NCBI RefSeq assembly: GCF_011392115.1
Contig: NZ_JAAJBT010000007.1
Location: 62,001-126,000, forward strand
Origin: Flavobacterium difficile
GTDB taxonomy: Bacteria > Bacteroidota > Bacteroidia > Flavobacteriales > Flavobacteriaceae
Direction of reading: 5' to 3'
Length of the DNA stretch: 64,000 bases
The notes under the pieces were generated by a model that saw only the letters and a list, made by a program, of their open reading frames with translations, ran no database searches and was not told the origin of the DNA. The position numbers and the translations under genes are program-made. Below are positions 18,849-27,278 of this stretch, in pieces (the first letter of the stretch is position 1; every line of letters begins with the position of its first letter).

Positions 18849-18866
18849 CATAAAAACTTACATTTG
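18836..18866 (+). promoter_or_regulatory. trpS promoter whose -33 element is the last tandem repeat copy
   Basis: TTG at 18836-18838, 20 bases, TACATTTG at 18859-18866, matching TTG, 17-20, TAnnTTTG. The trpS start follows 17 bases later, leaving a leader of only about 10 bases. Confidence 0.65.
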
Positions 18867-18883
18867 CAAAAACAAAAAATAAA

Positions 18884-19855
18884 ATGGCAAAAATATTAAC
18901 AGGCGTTCAAAGTACAGGAACGCCACATTTAGGAAATTTATTAGGAGCAATTATTCCAGCTATACAAATGGCAAATAACCCAGCCAATGAATCGTTTTTA
19001 TTTATTGCCGATTTGCATTCGATTACCCAAATTAAAAATGGAGCCGAATTAAAAGCAAATACGTATAGCACAGCAGCTGCTTGGTTAGCTTGCGGATTAG
19101 ATACTAATAAAGTTACGTTTTACAGACAATCAGATGTGCCACAAACTGCAGAATTGTCTTGGTATTTAAGTTGTTTTTTTCCCTTTCAACGATTAACGTT
19201 AGCCCATTCTTTTAAAGATAAAGCCGACAGATTAGAAGATGTAAATGCAGGTTTGTTCACCTATCCCATGTTAATGGCAGCCGACATTTTATTATACGAT
19301 GCAGAAATTGTTCCTGTTGGAAAAGACCAAATGCAACATTTAGAAATTACACGCGATGTAGCTTCACGTTTCAACCACCAAATGGGAGAAACTTTCGTAT
19401 TGCCAGAAGGAAAAACTTCTGAAGATACCATGTTGATTCCGGGAACAGACGGACAAAAAATGAGTAAATCTCGTAATAATTTCATCAATATTTTCCTAGA
19501 TGATAAAGCTTTATTAAAACAAATAAAAGGTATTGAAACCGATAGCACACCATTAGAAGACCCAAAAAATCCAGAGACTTGTAATGTTTTTGCACTTTAT
19601 AAATTATTAGGTTCTGAAGAACAAACCGCACAATTAAAAACCAAATATTTAGCCGGAAATTATGGTTTCGGTCACGCCAAACAAGAATTATTCGAGTTAA
19701 TCACTGAAAAATTTAAAACGGAAAGAGAAAAATATACGTATTATATCAACAACTTAGAAGAAGTTGACAAACTGCTTTTCGAAGGTGCAGCAAAAGCAAG
19801 TAAAGTTGCAGATGGTGTATTAAATAGAGTTAGAGAAAAGTTAGGGTTTTTATAA
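18884..19855 (+). CDS. trpS: Tryptophan--tRNA ligase
   Basis: A class I aminoacyl-tRNA synthetase of 323 residues, the usual length, charging tRNA-Trp. The HIGH-type motif is TPHLGN (13-18) and the KMSKS motif is intact at 192-196. The GKDQMQHLEITRDVA segment (147-161) is typical of the bacterial TrpRS family. The gene is followed after 9 bases by a gene for a secreted repeat protein. No T-box or trp-codon leader is visible; the leader is too short for one. Confidence 0.97.
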   Translation: MAKILTGVQSTGTPHLGNLLGAIIPAIQMANNPANESFLFIADLHSITQIKNGAELKANTYSTAAAWLACGLDTNKVTFYRQSDVPQTAELSWYLSCFFPFQRLTLAHSFKDKADRLEDVNAGLFTYPMLMAADILLYDAEIVPVGKDQMQHLEITRDVASRFNHQMGETFVLPEGKTSEDTMLIPGTDGQKMSKSRNNFINIFLDDKALLKQIKGIETDSTPLEDPKNPETCNVFALYKLLGSEEQTAQLKTKYLAGNYGFGHAKQELFELITEKFKTEREKYTYYINNLEEVDKLLFEGAAKASKVADGVLNRVREKLGFL

Positions 19856-19864
19856 AAAATTAGC

Positions 19865-20833
19865 ATGAAAAAAATATATTATTTTGTGTTGTTTTTATTA
19901 AGCAATATAGCTATTGGTCAAACTGTTGTAAAAGAATTCAGTGCATATGGCAACTTAAATGGTTCTAATTTAGTTTGTTTAATGAGCGATAATACGCTTT
20001 GGATTGGAAACGGCATTGACAGTTGGACAAAACTAGATACTAGCCAATTACCCAAAGATGTGGCCATAAAAATAATTGGTTCAAAATCAAACTTAAATTT
20101 TGATTACTCTAAAACCGACTTAATAGTTATCTTAGAAGACAATACCATATGGAACTTAGAAGATGGGTATTCTAAATGGGTAAAACTTCAAACTAACAAT
20201 TTACCAACAAACTCCAAAATAAAATGTTTTAGAACTTACACCAAAGAAACCGGCTTAAGCTTCGTTTTAGATACCGTTTTAGTTTTAATTTTAGAAGACA
20301 ATTCGGTTTGGTGGTCGGATGGTGAATTAAACTGGGAAAAAATTACTGATGTTGGTTTGCCAAATGGTTACAATATAGAGGCTTTTAATTCCTATCAAAA
20401 ACCAAGAATGTATGATACTGAAACAAGAATTTTTGTAACATTATCCGATAGTTCTTTTTGGTGGATAACCGCCGGAGAAAAAAATTGGAAAAAATTAGAA
20501 ACCAAAAATTATCCAACAGATAAAAGTATTGTGCAAACAGAAGCGTACATGAAGGTTGGCTTAGGTGGTGGTGAAGGACGTATAGTATCATTATTTAACG
20601 ACAATACTTTAATGTGGATGTCGGCACGTGATTGTAAATGGATTCCTTTTGAAACTAAAGAACTTCCGATAGGTGTAAAAATTAAAAAAATGAATGTTTT
20701 TACAAAATATGTTTTTTCTGGAACAGGAACCAGATTAGTTGTTTTATTAGAAAATAATGAATTTTGGACTTGGACACAAGAATCTAAAAAATGGAGTAAA
20801 ATAGCTAACGAGGGTTTACCAATAACAAACTAA
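19865..20833 (+). CDS. Secreted protein with six Trp-rich ~50-residue repeats, function unknown
   Basis: A 322-residue protein with a signal peptide (residues 1-19, ending AIGQ). The mature chain consists of about six copies of a unit with the pattern V-x-L-x-D/E-D-N-T/S-x-W-W ... W-x-K-L-x-T-x-x-L-P-x-x-x-x-I-K, spaced near 50 residues. Examples are LEDNTIW, LEDNSVWW, LSDSSFWW, FNDNTLMW and LENNEFW. Six such beta-rich units suggest a closed propeller or barrel-like fold, somewhat like RCC1/WD-type repeats, but I do not recognise the family. The location is probably periplasm or outer membrane. It may share the trpS message. Confidence 0.8.
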   Translation: MKKIYYFVLFLLSNIAIGQTVVKEFSAYGNLNGSNLVCLMSDNTLWIGNGIDSWTKLDTSQLPKDVAIKIIGSKSNLNFDYSKTDLIVILEDNTIWNLEDGYSKWVKLQTNNLPTNSKIKCFRTYTKETGLSFVLDTVLVLILEDNSVWWSDGELNWEKITDVGLPNGYNIEAFNSYQKPRMYDTETRIFVTLSDSSFWWITAGEKNWKKLETKNYPTDKSIVQTEAYMKVGLGGGEGRIVSLFNDNTLMWMSARDCKWIPFETKELPIGVKIKKMNVFTKYVFSGTGTRLVVLLENNEFWTWTQESKKWSKIANEGLPITN

Positions 20834-20847
20834 AGCTCACTAAACCA

Positions 20848-20892
20848 AAAAAAATCACAAATTAGCAAAAGACTAATTTGTGATTTTTTTTT
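20848..20892. terminator. Strong bidirectional terminator between the repeat protein gene and dprA
   Basis: AAAATCACAAATTAG pairs with CTAATTTGTGATTTT over a short loop (CAAAAGA), with A-run and T-run on the two sides. Confidence 0.85.
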
Positions 20893-20895
20893 TAC

Positions 20896-21999
20896 CTAAA
20901 TGGCTTCAAACAGCTTACCTGGCAAAGGTCGAATTACACCTTTTAGTTCCATATTTAATAACAAAGAAGAAATTTTAAAAATTGGCAAATCACAATCTAG
21001 AGCTATAATATCCATTAGTTCAGGTTGTTTATTTTGAAGATAATCGTAAATTTTTTGTTCATCATCTGTTAAAGAAACAAATAATTGCTTTTGAATGGGT
21101 GTTACTTTTTTCTCTTGTAAGTCCCAATTCAAAATATAAATTAAATCTGCCGCACTATTTAACAAATGCGCGCGTTGTGTTTTAATCAGATTGTTGCAAC
21201 CTTGACTAAATTTATCTGAAACACGACCTGGAACGGCAAAAACATCTCGATTGTAATCGTTAGCTAAATTAGCTGTAATTAACGAACCGCCTTTTTCTGC
21301 ACTTTCTATCACTACAGTAGCTTCACACATTCCTGCTACAATTCGATTGCGTTTGATAAAATTTTCTCTATCCGGATTGGAAGTACTCCAAAATTCTGTC
21401 ATAAACCCGCCATTTTGCTCCATTTTAGCCATATATTTTTGATGCATTTTCGGATAAATCTGATTCAATCCATGTGCTAAAACACCTATGGTTTGCAAGT
21501 TGTTTTCCATAGCGGCTTGATGAGCAACAATATCGATACCATAAGCAAAACCACTAACTATAATCGGGTTTAATGGGGCCAAATCAGCTATTAATTTTTT
21601 TGTAAATTCTGTTCCGTAAGGTGTTACTTGGCGTGTTCCTACAATATTTATGAGTTTTCTGTTTTGAAAATCAATATTTCCTGATTGAAACAACACTAGC
21701 GGGCCGTCGATACAATGCTTCAATCGTTCAGGATAACTAGCTTCCTGATAGTACAAACAAGAAATATTTTGTTGTTCAACAAATTGAAGTTCTTTTTCGA
21801 CTAACTGAAAAACGGAATGATCTTGTAATTTTTTAAAAAGGACTTCGCCCACACCATCAATGGCTAATAGCGCTTTTTTCTTAGCTTCAAAAACGGCTTG
21901 GGCAGAACCGCAATGGGTTATTAATTTTTTGGCAACAATGTCACCAATTCCATCGACTTTTAAAAGTGCGAGTGCGTGTAATAATTCAGTATGTAACAT
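20896..21999 (-). CDS. dprA: DNA-processing protein DprA
   Basis: DprA binds incoming single-stranded DNA during natural transformation and loads RecA. The 367-residue protein has an N-terminal helix-hairpin-helix region (VDGIGDIVAKKL near 15-26, IDGVGEVLFKKL near 47-58), the Rossmann-like DprA domain (GTRQVTPYGTEF, VSGFAYGIDIVAH, KGGSLITANLA) and a C-terminal winged-helix (DML1-like) domain from about 305. dprA is widespread also in non-competent bacteria, so its presence alone does not prove competence. A TATATTTG box on the minus strand at 22018-22025 may be part of its promoter. Confidence 0.95.
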   Translation of the reverse strand: MLHTELLHALALLKVDGIGDIVAKKLITHCGSAQAVFEAKKKALLAIDGVGEVLFKKLQDHSVFQLVEKELQFVEQQNISCLYYQEASYPERLKHCIDGPLVLFQSGNIDFQNRKLINIVGTRQVTPYGTEFTKKLIADLAPLNPIIVSGFAYGIDIVAHQAAMENNLQTIGVLAHGLNQIYPKMHQKYMAKMEQNGGFMTEFWSTSNPDRENFIKRNRIVAGMCEATVVIESAEKGGSLITANLANDYNRDVFAVPGRVSDKFSQGCNNLIKTQRAHLLNSAADLIYILNWDLQEKKVTPIQKQLFVSLTDDEQKIYDYLQNKQPELMDIIALDCDLPIFKISSLLLNMELKGVIRPLPGKLFEAI

Positions 22000-22017
22000 G
22001 GCGTATAAAATAGATTA

Positions 22018-22025
22018 CAAATATA
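22018..22025 (-). promoter_or_regulatory. Possible -7 box for dprA
   Basis: Exact TATATTTG on the minus strand, 19 bases before the dprA start; no well-placed TTG is seen. Confidence 0.4.
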
Positions 22026-22198
22026 TTTATTTTTTATAATTTTGAAATAGTCATTAAAAACAAATTTGTACAATCAAATACCATTGAAAATAAAGACCAT
22101 ACCTTTCGACCAATAAAAAACAATAAATGATTACGATTGAAAATCAAACCTAAATAAACTCAAAGCTTAGATTGTTAATAAAAATTGTTGATAAAATT

Positions 22199-22227
22199 TT
22201 GTTTTTGTCTTTGAATACTTAATTTTG
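22199..22227 (+). promoter_or_regulatory. Promoter of the HU/SPOR protein gene
   Basis: TTG at 22199-22201, 18 bases, TAATTTTG at 22220-22227, then the start codon only 6 bases later, so the message is nearly leaderless. Confidence 0.55.
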
Positions 22228-22232
22228 CTACT

Positions 22233-23219
22233 ATGAAAATAGAGAAATACATTTCTGGATTATTGTATCGTTACCAATGCGTTAGCATTCCTGGTTTCGG
22301 TGCGTTTTTAAGCGAATGGCAATCGGCTCAAATAGCAGAAGGTCAAAATTCGTTTGTACCTCCAAGAAAAGTAATTTCTTTCAACGCCAACATCAAAACT
22401 AATGACGGTTTATTGGCGAACCATATTGCCTTACAAGAAAAAATTAGCTACGAAAATGCGCTTGCAAAAATTGAAACTCAAGTAATTTTTTGGTTAGAAA
22501 AACTTCAAAATAAAGAGGTATTAAACTTAGAAAATATAGGTGAAATATTTTCAAATTCTGAAAACAATTTGGTTTTTAAACCTAATACTTCCGTTAATTA
22601 CTTAATGGATTCTTTTGGTTTGGCAGGTTTTAATTCTCCTGAAATTATCCGAGAAAATCAAACCCAAAATGTAGTTGAAACCATTTCTATCGCTCAAGAG
22701 GTTGTAGAAAATGAAATTTTGAAAAAAGTAGTTATTGAAGTTGAAACTCCAGTAATTCCATTAGTTCAAAACAAAACCAATACGAATTGGTTGAAATATG
22801 CTGCTGCAATTGCGATTTTTTCTTCAGTAGGAATTTATGGTTACAAAATGTATTATGATTTTACTATAGATCAAAAAACTGTTTTAGTTGAAAAAGCAGT
22901 GCAAGAAAAAGTAAATCAGAAATTACAAGAAGCTACATTTGTTTTACCTAATCCAATGCAAGCTGTTGATTTAACGTTGGAAGAAAAAATAAATGCGAAA
23001 TACCATGTTATAGCAGGTGCTTATAGAAATGAACATAATGCTGATAAGGTACTTAAAGAATTAATAGCTCAAGGTTTTGAAGCTCATTTATTGAAAAAAA
23101 ATAAGTCGGGTCTAATTCCTGTTGCTTTTGGAAGTTATACAAAATTAAAAGAAGCGCAAAGTTTGAAGCTTAAAATAAAAGCAAAAGACAGCATTGATGC
23201 TTGGTTGCTTATAGATTAA
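22233..23219 (+). CDS. Membrane-anchored HU-CCDC81-like and SPOR domain protein
   Basis: A 328-residue protein combining a cytoplasmic HU-like DNA-binding region (CCDC81-type HU domains, about residues 1-125, with YQCVSIPGFGAFLSEW near 14-29), a linker, one membrane helix at about 186-207 (KYAAAIAIFSSVGIYGYKMY), and a C-terminal SPOR domain (about 256-328) that in other proteins binds denuded septal peptidoglycan. The protein could thus tie the nucleoid to division sites, an idea that rests on domain knowledge only. It has a near-leaderless promoter and its own terminator, so it is a single-gene unit. Confidence 0.87.
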   Translation: MKIEKYISGLLYRYQCVSIPGFGAFLSEWQSAQIAEGQNSFVPPRKVISFNANIKTNDGLLANHIALQEKISYENALAKIETQVIFWLEKLQNKEVLNLENIGEIFSNSENNLVFKPNTSVNYLMDSFGLAGFNSPEIIRENQTQNVVETISIAQEVVENEILKKVVIEVETPVIPLVQNKTNTNWLKYAAAIAIFSSVGIYGYKMYYDFTIDQKTVLVEKAVQEKVNQKLQEATFVLPNPMQAVDLTLEEKINAKYHVIAGAYRNEHNADKVLKELIAQGFEAHLLKKNKSGLIPVAFGSYTKLKEAQSLKLKIKAKDSIDAWLLID

Positions 23220-23240
23220 TCCCAATTTTGGGATTTTTTT
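23218..23240 (+). terminator. Short terminator after the HU/SPOR gene
   Basis: AATCCCA, ATTT, TGGGATT plus T-run, overlapping the stop codon. Confidence 0.7.
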
Positions 23241-23245
23241 ATGCC

Positions 23246-23274
23246 TTGTTTTTAAATCAGAGTTAGTATCTTTG
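23246..23274 (+). promoter_or_regulatory. Promoter of the thioesterase gene
   Basis: TTG at 23246-23248, 18 bases, TATCTTTG at 23267-23274; start codon 10 bases later. Confidence 0.65.
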
Positions 23275-23284
23275 TAAAAAAACA

Positions 23285-23797
23285 ATGCAAAATAAATATC
23301 CTTCAGACTCCGTAACTGTTCTTACAGATTTAGTTTTACCAGGTGAAACCAATCCTTTAAACAATCTTTTTGGTGGTGAATTATTAGCGCGTATGGACAG
23401 AGCTGCAAGTATTACTGCACGTCGTCACTCTCGTAGAATTTGTGTAACCGCATCTGTAAATCACGTAGCCTTTAACAAAGCAATTCCACTAGGAAGTGTG
23501 GTTACTGTAGAAGCAAAAGTGTCTAGAACTTTTTCAACATCTATGGAAATTTTTATTGATGTTTGGACAGAAGACAGAGAATCTGGAATAAAAAATAAAG
23601 CTAACGAAGCAATTTATACTTTTGTTGCGGTAGACGAAATGGGAAGTCCCGTTCCAGTTCCACCAATTGAACCACAAACAGAGTTAGAAATTCAACGCTT
23701 TGAAGCGGCTTTAAGAAGAAAACAATTGAGTTTAGTTTTAGCAGGAAAAATGAAACCAGCTGAAGCTACTGAATTAAGAGCCTTATTTACAACATAA
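23285..23797 (+). CDS. Acyl-CoA thioesterase (hotdog fold)
   Basis: A 170-residue single hotdog domain enzyme that hydrolyses acyl-CoA to free acid and CoA. The segment NPLNNLFGGELLARMDRAA (about 22-40) followed by VNHVAFNKAIPLGSVV is typical of the YciA/BFIT-like acyl-CoA thioesterases, including the Asn/Asp positions of the active site. The C-terminal 25 residues are helical and basic. It is followed after 11 bases by the ferredoxin-reductase-like gene, so they form an operon. The chain-length preference is not evident. Confidence 0.9.
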   Translation: MQNKYPSDSVTVLTDLVLPGETNPLNNLFGGELLARMDRAASITARRHSRRICVTASVNHVAFNKAIPLGSVVTVEAKVSRTFSTSMEIFIDVWTEDRESGIKNKANEAIYTFVAVDEMGSPVPVPPIEPQTELEIQRFEAALRRKQLSLVLAGKMKPAEATELRALFTT

Positions 23798-23808
23798 AAA
23801 ATTACAAT

Positions 23809-24861
23809 ATGGATTTTTATAAATTAGCCATAAAAGAAATTAAAAGAGAAACTAAAAGTGCCGTTTCTATTGTTTTTAATATTCCTGAAGAACTAAAAGC
23901 AGTTTATCAATTTATTGCTGGACAATATGTTACGTTAAAATTAACTTTAGATGGAAAAGAAATTCGTAGAGCGTATTCTATATGTTCTTCTCCAAAAAGT
24001 GGCGAAATGCGAATTGCTGTAAAAGAAGTTTCAAACGGAACCTTTTCAAAATTTGCTAATCGTAATTTAGCAGTAGGCGATTTATTAGAAGTAAGCATTC
24101 CTGAAGGGAAATTTACTTTTGAAGCCAAACACGAACAACAAAAAAGTTATGCGGCGTTTGCTGCTGGAAGTGGAATTACTCCCGTTTTATCGATTGCAAA
24201 AAGTGTTTTAGAAGACGAACCAAATAGTACATTTGTTTTGGTTTACGGAAACAAAGACGTAGCAGAAACTATTTTCCATGACGAATTACACGCGCTTCAA
24301 CTTAAAAATTTAGGTCGATTTTTTGTACATTTCGTATACAGTCAAGTAAATGTGGCTGGCGAATTGTTTGGAAGAATTGACAAATCTGTGGTAAACACTG
24401 TTCTTAAAAACAAACATGCAGATAAAACCTTTTCTAAGTTTTATTTATGTGGACCAGAAGAAATGATTAAAGTAGTTTCTGCTACTTTAACTGAAAATAA
24501 TGTTGCAGAGAAAGACATCAAATTTGAATTATTTGGAACGTCTGCAACAACAGAAAGTAAAACTTCTACTGGTTCAAACGGACATACTCAAATTTCAATC
24601 TTAGTAGATTCTGATGAAGTGACTTTTGAAATGAGTCAGAAACAAACCATTTTAGAAGCGGCTTTAAAGCAAGGTTTAGATGTACCTTATTCGTGTCAAG
24701 GTGGAATTTGTAGCAGTTGTATTTGCCGAGTGACAGAAGGAAGTGCCACTATGAATAAAAACCAAATTTTAACTGACAATGAAGTCGCGGAAGGCTTAGT
24801 TTTAGCTTGTCAAGCCGTGCCAACTACTTCAGAAATTAAAGTAGATTTTGACGATATTTAA
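23809..24861 (+). CDS. Ferredoxin reductase / PaaE-like flavoprotein with 2Fe-2S domain
   Basis: A 350-residue electron-transfer protein with three domains in order: FAD-binding barrel (RAYS at 54-57), NAD(P)-binding domain (AAGSGITPVLS, 118-128; CGPEEMI, 214-220) and a plant-type 2Fe-2S ferredoxin domain with Cys296, Cys301, Cys304 and Cys334. That is the order found in PaaE, the reductase of phenylacetyl-CoA epoxidase, and in related oxygenase reductases. No paaABCD genes are near, so the partner is unknown and paaE is not assigned. A strong terminator follows. Confidence 0.9.
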   Translation: MDFYKLAIKEIKRETKSAVSIVFNIPEELKAVYQFIAGQYVTLKLTLDGKEIRRAYSICSSPKSGEMRIAVKEVSNGTFSKFANRNLAVGDLLEVSIPEGKFTFEAKHEQQKSYAAFAAGSGITPVLSIAKSVLEDEPNSTFVLVYGNKDVAETIFHDELHALQLKNLGRFFVHFVYSQVNVAGELFGRIDKSVVNTVLKNKHADKTFSKFYLCGPEEMIKVVSATLTENNVAEKDIKFELFGTSATTESKTSTGSNGHTQISILVDSDEVTFEMSQKQTILEAALKQGLDVPYSCQGGICSSCICRVTEGSATMNKNQILTDNEVAEGLVLACQAVPTTSEIKVDFDDI

Positions 24862-24878
24862 ACCTATCAACTCATAAT

Positions 24879-24917
24879 AAAAAACCCTAAATCGCTTTTT
24901 TTGATTTAGGGTTTTTT
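24879..24917. terminator. Strong bidirectional terminator
   Basis: AAACCCTAAATC pairs with GATTTAGGGTTT, with A- and T-runs, between the converging reductase and GT9 genes. Confidence 0.88.
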
Positions 24918-24920
24918 TAT

Positions 24921-25949
24921 TTATAAAACAGAATTGATTTTATTCACAACCGTTTCCGGCAATATACTTCGCATCGCATTTTCATAACCTTCCACTTTTT
25001 TATTTCCATAAACCGAAGTGGGTAAAAAAGGATATTGCTCTCTATCGGAAGTAATACAAAAATCATCAGGTTGATGAAATGGTTTAAATCCAGCAAAAGG
25101 ATGTGTGGCGCCCCAAAGTGTAATCACTTTTACACCCAACATAGCCGCTATATGTGCATTTCCAGAATCCATAGAAAGCATCAGGTTTAAGTTAGCAATT
25201 AAGTCCAATTCTTGTTGAAACTTAATTTTCCCGGCCACAACCATCACGTTTTCATGGTTGTTTTTCAGTTGATTTAATTTTTTAATTTCTTCGTTTCCAC
25301 CACCAAATAAAAAGACTTTTACAGAAGTGTTTTTTGCTAATTCATCAATCACCTCTTGCATTAAATCTATCGGATACACTTTAGTTTCGTATTGTGCGAA
25401 AGGTGCGATGCCTATCCAATTTTTATCTTTATTGCCAGTAATCGCGATAATTTCTTCTGATAAAAGGGCTTTTTTTGGAAAAATCGGATGGTCTAAATTT
25501 AATGGAAAACCTAATTTTTCAAACGTTTTTCCATGTCTATCAAACATCGATTGGGTTGGCGAAATAGTTTTATTAGCTAGTTTTGTTAGTGCTTTCTTCT
25601 CTTTTCGGCCTTTGTCTGTAGCAGCCACTTTTTTTCCTGTTAAGGCAAATAATGTTCTGACCACTTTCGAACGCAACACATTATGTAAATCGGCAACCGC
25701 ATCAATATGCAACTTTCGTAAATCGGAAAACAAACGTATTAATCCTAAAAAGCCCTTATGTCGTTCCTTTAAATCGATAGCAAAAAAAGTTACGTTTTCA
25801 ATATCTTCGAAAAAAGGTTGGAAAAAAGGTCGAGAAACCACTGTGATTTTCACCTCAGGATATTGTAAAGAAAAAGCTTTCAACACAGGAACAGTCATTG
25901 CGACATCACCCATAGCTGAAAGCCTGATAACTAAAATGTGTGGCGACAT
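24921..25949 (-). CDS. Glycosyltransferase family 9 (heptosyltransferase-like)
   Basis: A 342-residue GT-B enzyme of the ADP-heptose:LPS heptosyltransferase type, expected to add a sugar to the lipooligosaccharide core at the inner face of the inner membrane. N-terminal ILVIRLSAMGDVAMTVPVLK and C-terminal DSGNAHIAAMLGVKVITLWG (donor-binding part) are characteristic. It directly follows the DUF4254 gene with no spacer, so the two are co-transcribed; this pair is common in Flavobacteriia as far as I recall. The sugar donor is uncertain. Confidence 0.9.
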   Translation of the reverse strand: MSPHILVIRLSAMGDVAMTVPVLKAFSLQYPEVKITVVSRPFFQPFFEDIENVTFFAIDLKERHKGFLGLIRLFSDLRKLHIDAVADLHNVLRSKVVRTLFALTGKKVAATDKGRKEKKALTKLANKTISPTQSMFDRHGKTFEKLGFPLNLDHPIFPKKALLSEEIIAITGNKDKNWIGIAPFAQYETKVYPIDLMQEVIDELAKNTSVKVFLFGGGNEEIKKLNQLKNNHENVMVVAGKIKFQQELDLIANLNLMLSMDSGNAHIAAMLGVKVITLWGATHPFAGFKPFHQPDDFCITSDREQYPFLPTSVYGNKKVEGYENAMRSILPETVVNKINSVL

Positions 25950-26555
25950 TTATTTTTTATTTTGATACAAAACTGGGTTCAATTCCTCATCGTTGTACAT
26001 TTTCATTTGTTTGTACACCTTCATGAATTTATCACCGTTTTCGATATCTTCAATTAATTGACTGATAGAAATAAACATGTCGTTTTTCTGATCTAACAAT
26101 ACGTTTAATTTTTCTTGACATTTTGCTCTGTGTTCTGCGGTTGCTTCTTCACGTGTAGCTTCTTCATTCATGTGGTAAATTTTCAAAGCTAAAATAGATA
26201 ACCTGTCAATGGCCCAAGCTGGACTTTCCGTATTGATTCTAGCTTCTGGTTTTACTTGAACGTGCGCATATTTCTGTAAAAAATAACTATCAATATATTC
26301 TACCATATCGGTTCTAACTTGATTAGAAGCATCGATTTTACGTTTCAAATCTAAAGCGGCAACTGGGTCAATGTTTGGATCACGAACAATATCTTCATAA
26401 TGCCATTGTACCGTGTCTACCCAATTTTTTGCATACAATAAATGTTCTACTGAACCTTTTTCAAAGGGGTTTAATACCGGCTGATATACATCATCTATAA
26501 CATGATATTCTTTTATCGATTGTTCAAAAATCGGAAAGGCAAATTCTGCAAACAT
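25950..26555 (-). CDS. DUF4254 family protein
   Basis: A 201-residue soluble protein, mainly helical, with the family segments WHYEDIVRDPNIDP (about 50-63) and AWAIDRLSILALKIYHM (about 113-129). There is no signal peptide or membrane segment. Function is not known. Its stop is immediately followed by the GT9 start, so a role with the LPS heptosyltransferase-like enzyme is a reasonable guess from context. Confidence 0.85.
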   Translation of the reverse strand: MFAEFAFPIFEQSIKEYHVIDDVYQPVLNPFEKGSVEHLLYAKNWVDTVQWHYEDIVRDPNIDPVAALDLKRKIDASNQVRTDMVEYIDSYFLQKYAHVQVKPEARINTESPAWAIDRLSILALKIYHMNEEATREEATAEHRAKCQEKLNVLLDQKNDMFISISQLIEDIENGDKFMKVYKQMKMYNDEELNPVLYQNKK

Positions 26556-26624
26556 AGTTTCTAATTTAATTTACAAAAATAAGGATTTTTTGTACTTTTA
26601 ACCACAAATTTCAAATTATCTCAC

Positions 26625-27278
26625 ATGACCGTACATTATATCTCCGAACAAAACAGTATTTTAAATCATTTTCTTACGCAACTTAGAGATGTAAACATTC
26701 AGAAAGACAGCATGCGTTTTAGAAAAAACATTGAACGTATCGGTGAAATTATGGCGTATGAGTTAAGTAAAAAATTAGAATACAAAGACATTGCTGTTCA
26801 AACACCTTTAGGTATAAAACATACTACAACTATTGCGGAAAACCTAGTTTTGTGTTCTATTTTACGAGCTGGATTAGCACTTCATCAAGGGTTTATGAAT
26901 TTTTTTGACGATGCGGAAAACGGATTTGTTTCGGCTTACCGTCATCATTATAATAACGATGACGAATTTGAAATTTTGGTGGAATACAAAGCAACTCCAA
27001 CTTTCAATAATAAAAGCTTAATTTTAATTGATCCGATGTTGGCTACTGGACAATCTTTAGTAGCTGTTTTGAAAAAACTTTTAGTGGATCACAATCCAAA
27101 ACAAATACATATTGCAGTGGTAATTGCCGTTCCAGAAGGTATTAAATATTTAGAAGAAAACTTACCTGATACTTGTCATTTATGGGTCGCTGCTTTAGAT
27201 GAAAAACTAAACGAAAAAAATTATATTGTTCCTGGTTTAGGTGATGCTGGCGATTTAGCGTATGGAAATAAATTATAA
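26625..27278 (+). CDS. upp: Uracil phosphoribosyltransferase
   Basis: Salvage enzyme that makes UMP from uracil and PRPP. The 217-residue protein has the family's PRPP-binding loop (LILIDPMLATGQSL near 130-143) and the C-terminal uracil-binding YIVPGLGDAGDLAYG segment. An ILRAGLALHQGF segment also fits. The last codons overlap by 6 bases with the convergent DUF6427 gene, with no hairpin between them. It appears to be a single-gene unit. Confidence 0.95.
   Translation: MTVHYISEQNSILNHFLTQLRDVNIQKDSMRFRKNIERIGEIMAYELSKKLEYKDIAVQTPLGIKHTTTIAENLVLCSILRAGLALHQGFMNFFDDAENGFVSAYRHHYNNDDEFEILVEYKATPTFNNKSLILIDPMLATGQSLVAVLKKLLVDHNPKQIHIAVVIAVPEGIKYLEENLPDTCHLWVAALDEKLNEKNYIVPGLGDAGDLAYGNKL

Noticed and set aside
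18884..19855. T-box or Trp leader attenuator before trpS
   Set aside because: The predicted leader is about 10 bases, with no room for a structured leader or leader peptide.
23809..24861. Assignment as paaE of a phenylacetate pathway
   Set aside because: Domain order fits, but no paaABCD, paaG or paaZ genes are adjacent; only the CapK-like gene 5 kb away resembles paaK and it lies by the glycan locus.
25327..25965. 212-codon frame antisense to the GT9 gene
   Set aside because: Fully opposite a clear glycosyltransferase gene; Ser/Phe/Lys-rich shadow translation with no family features.
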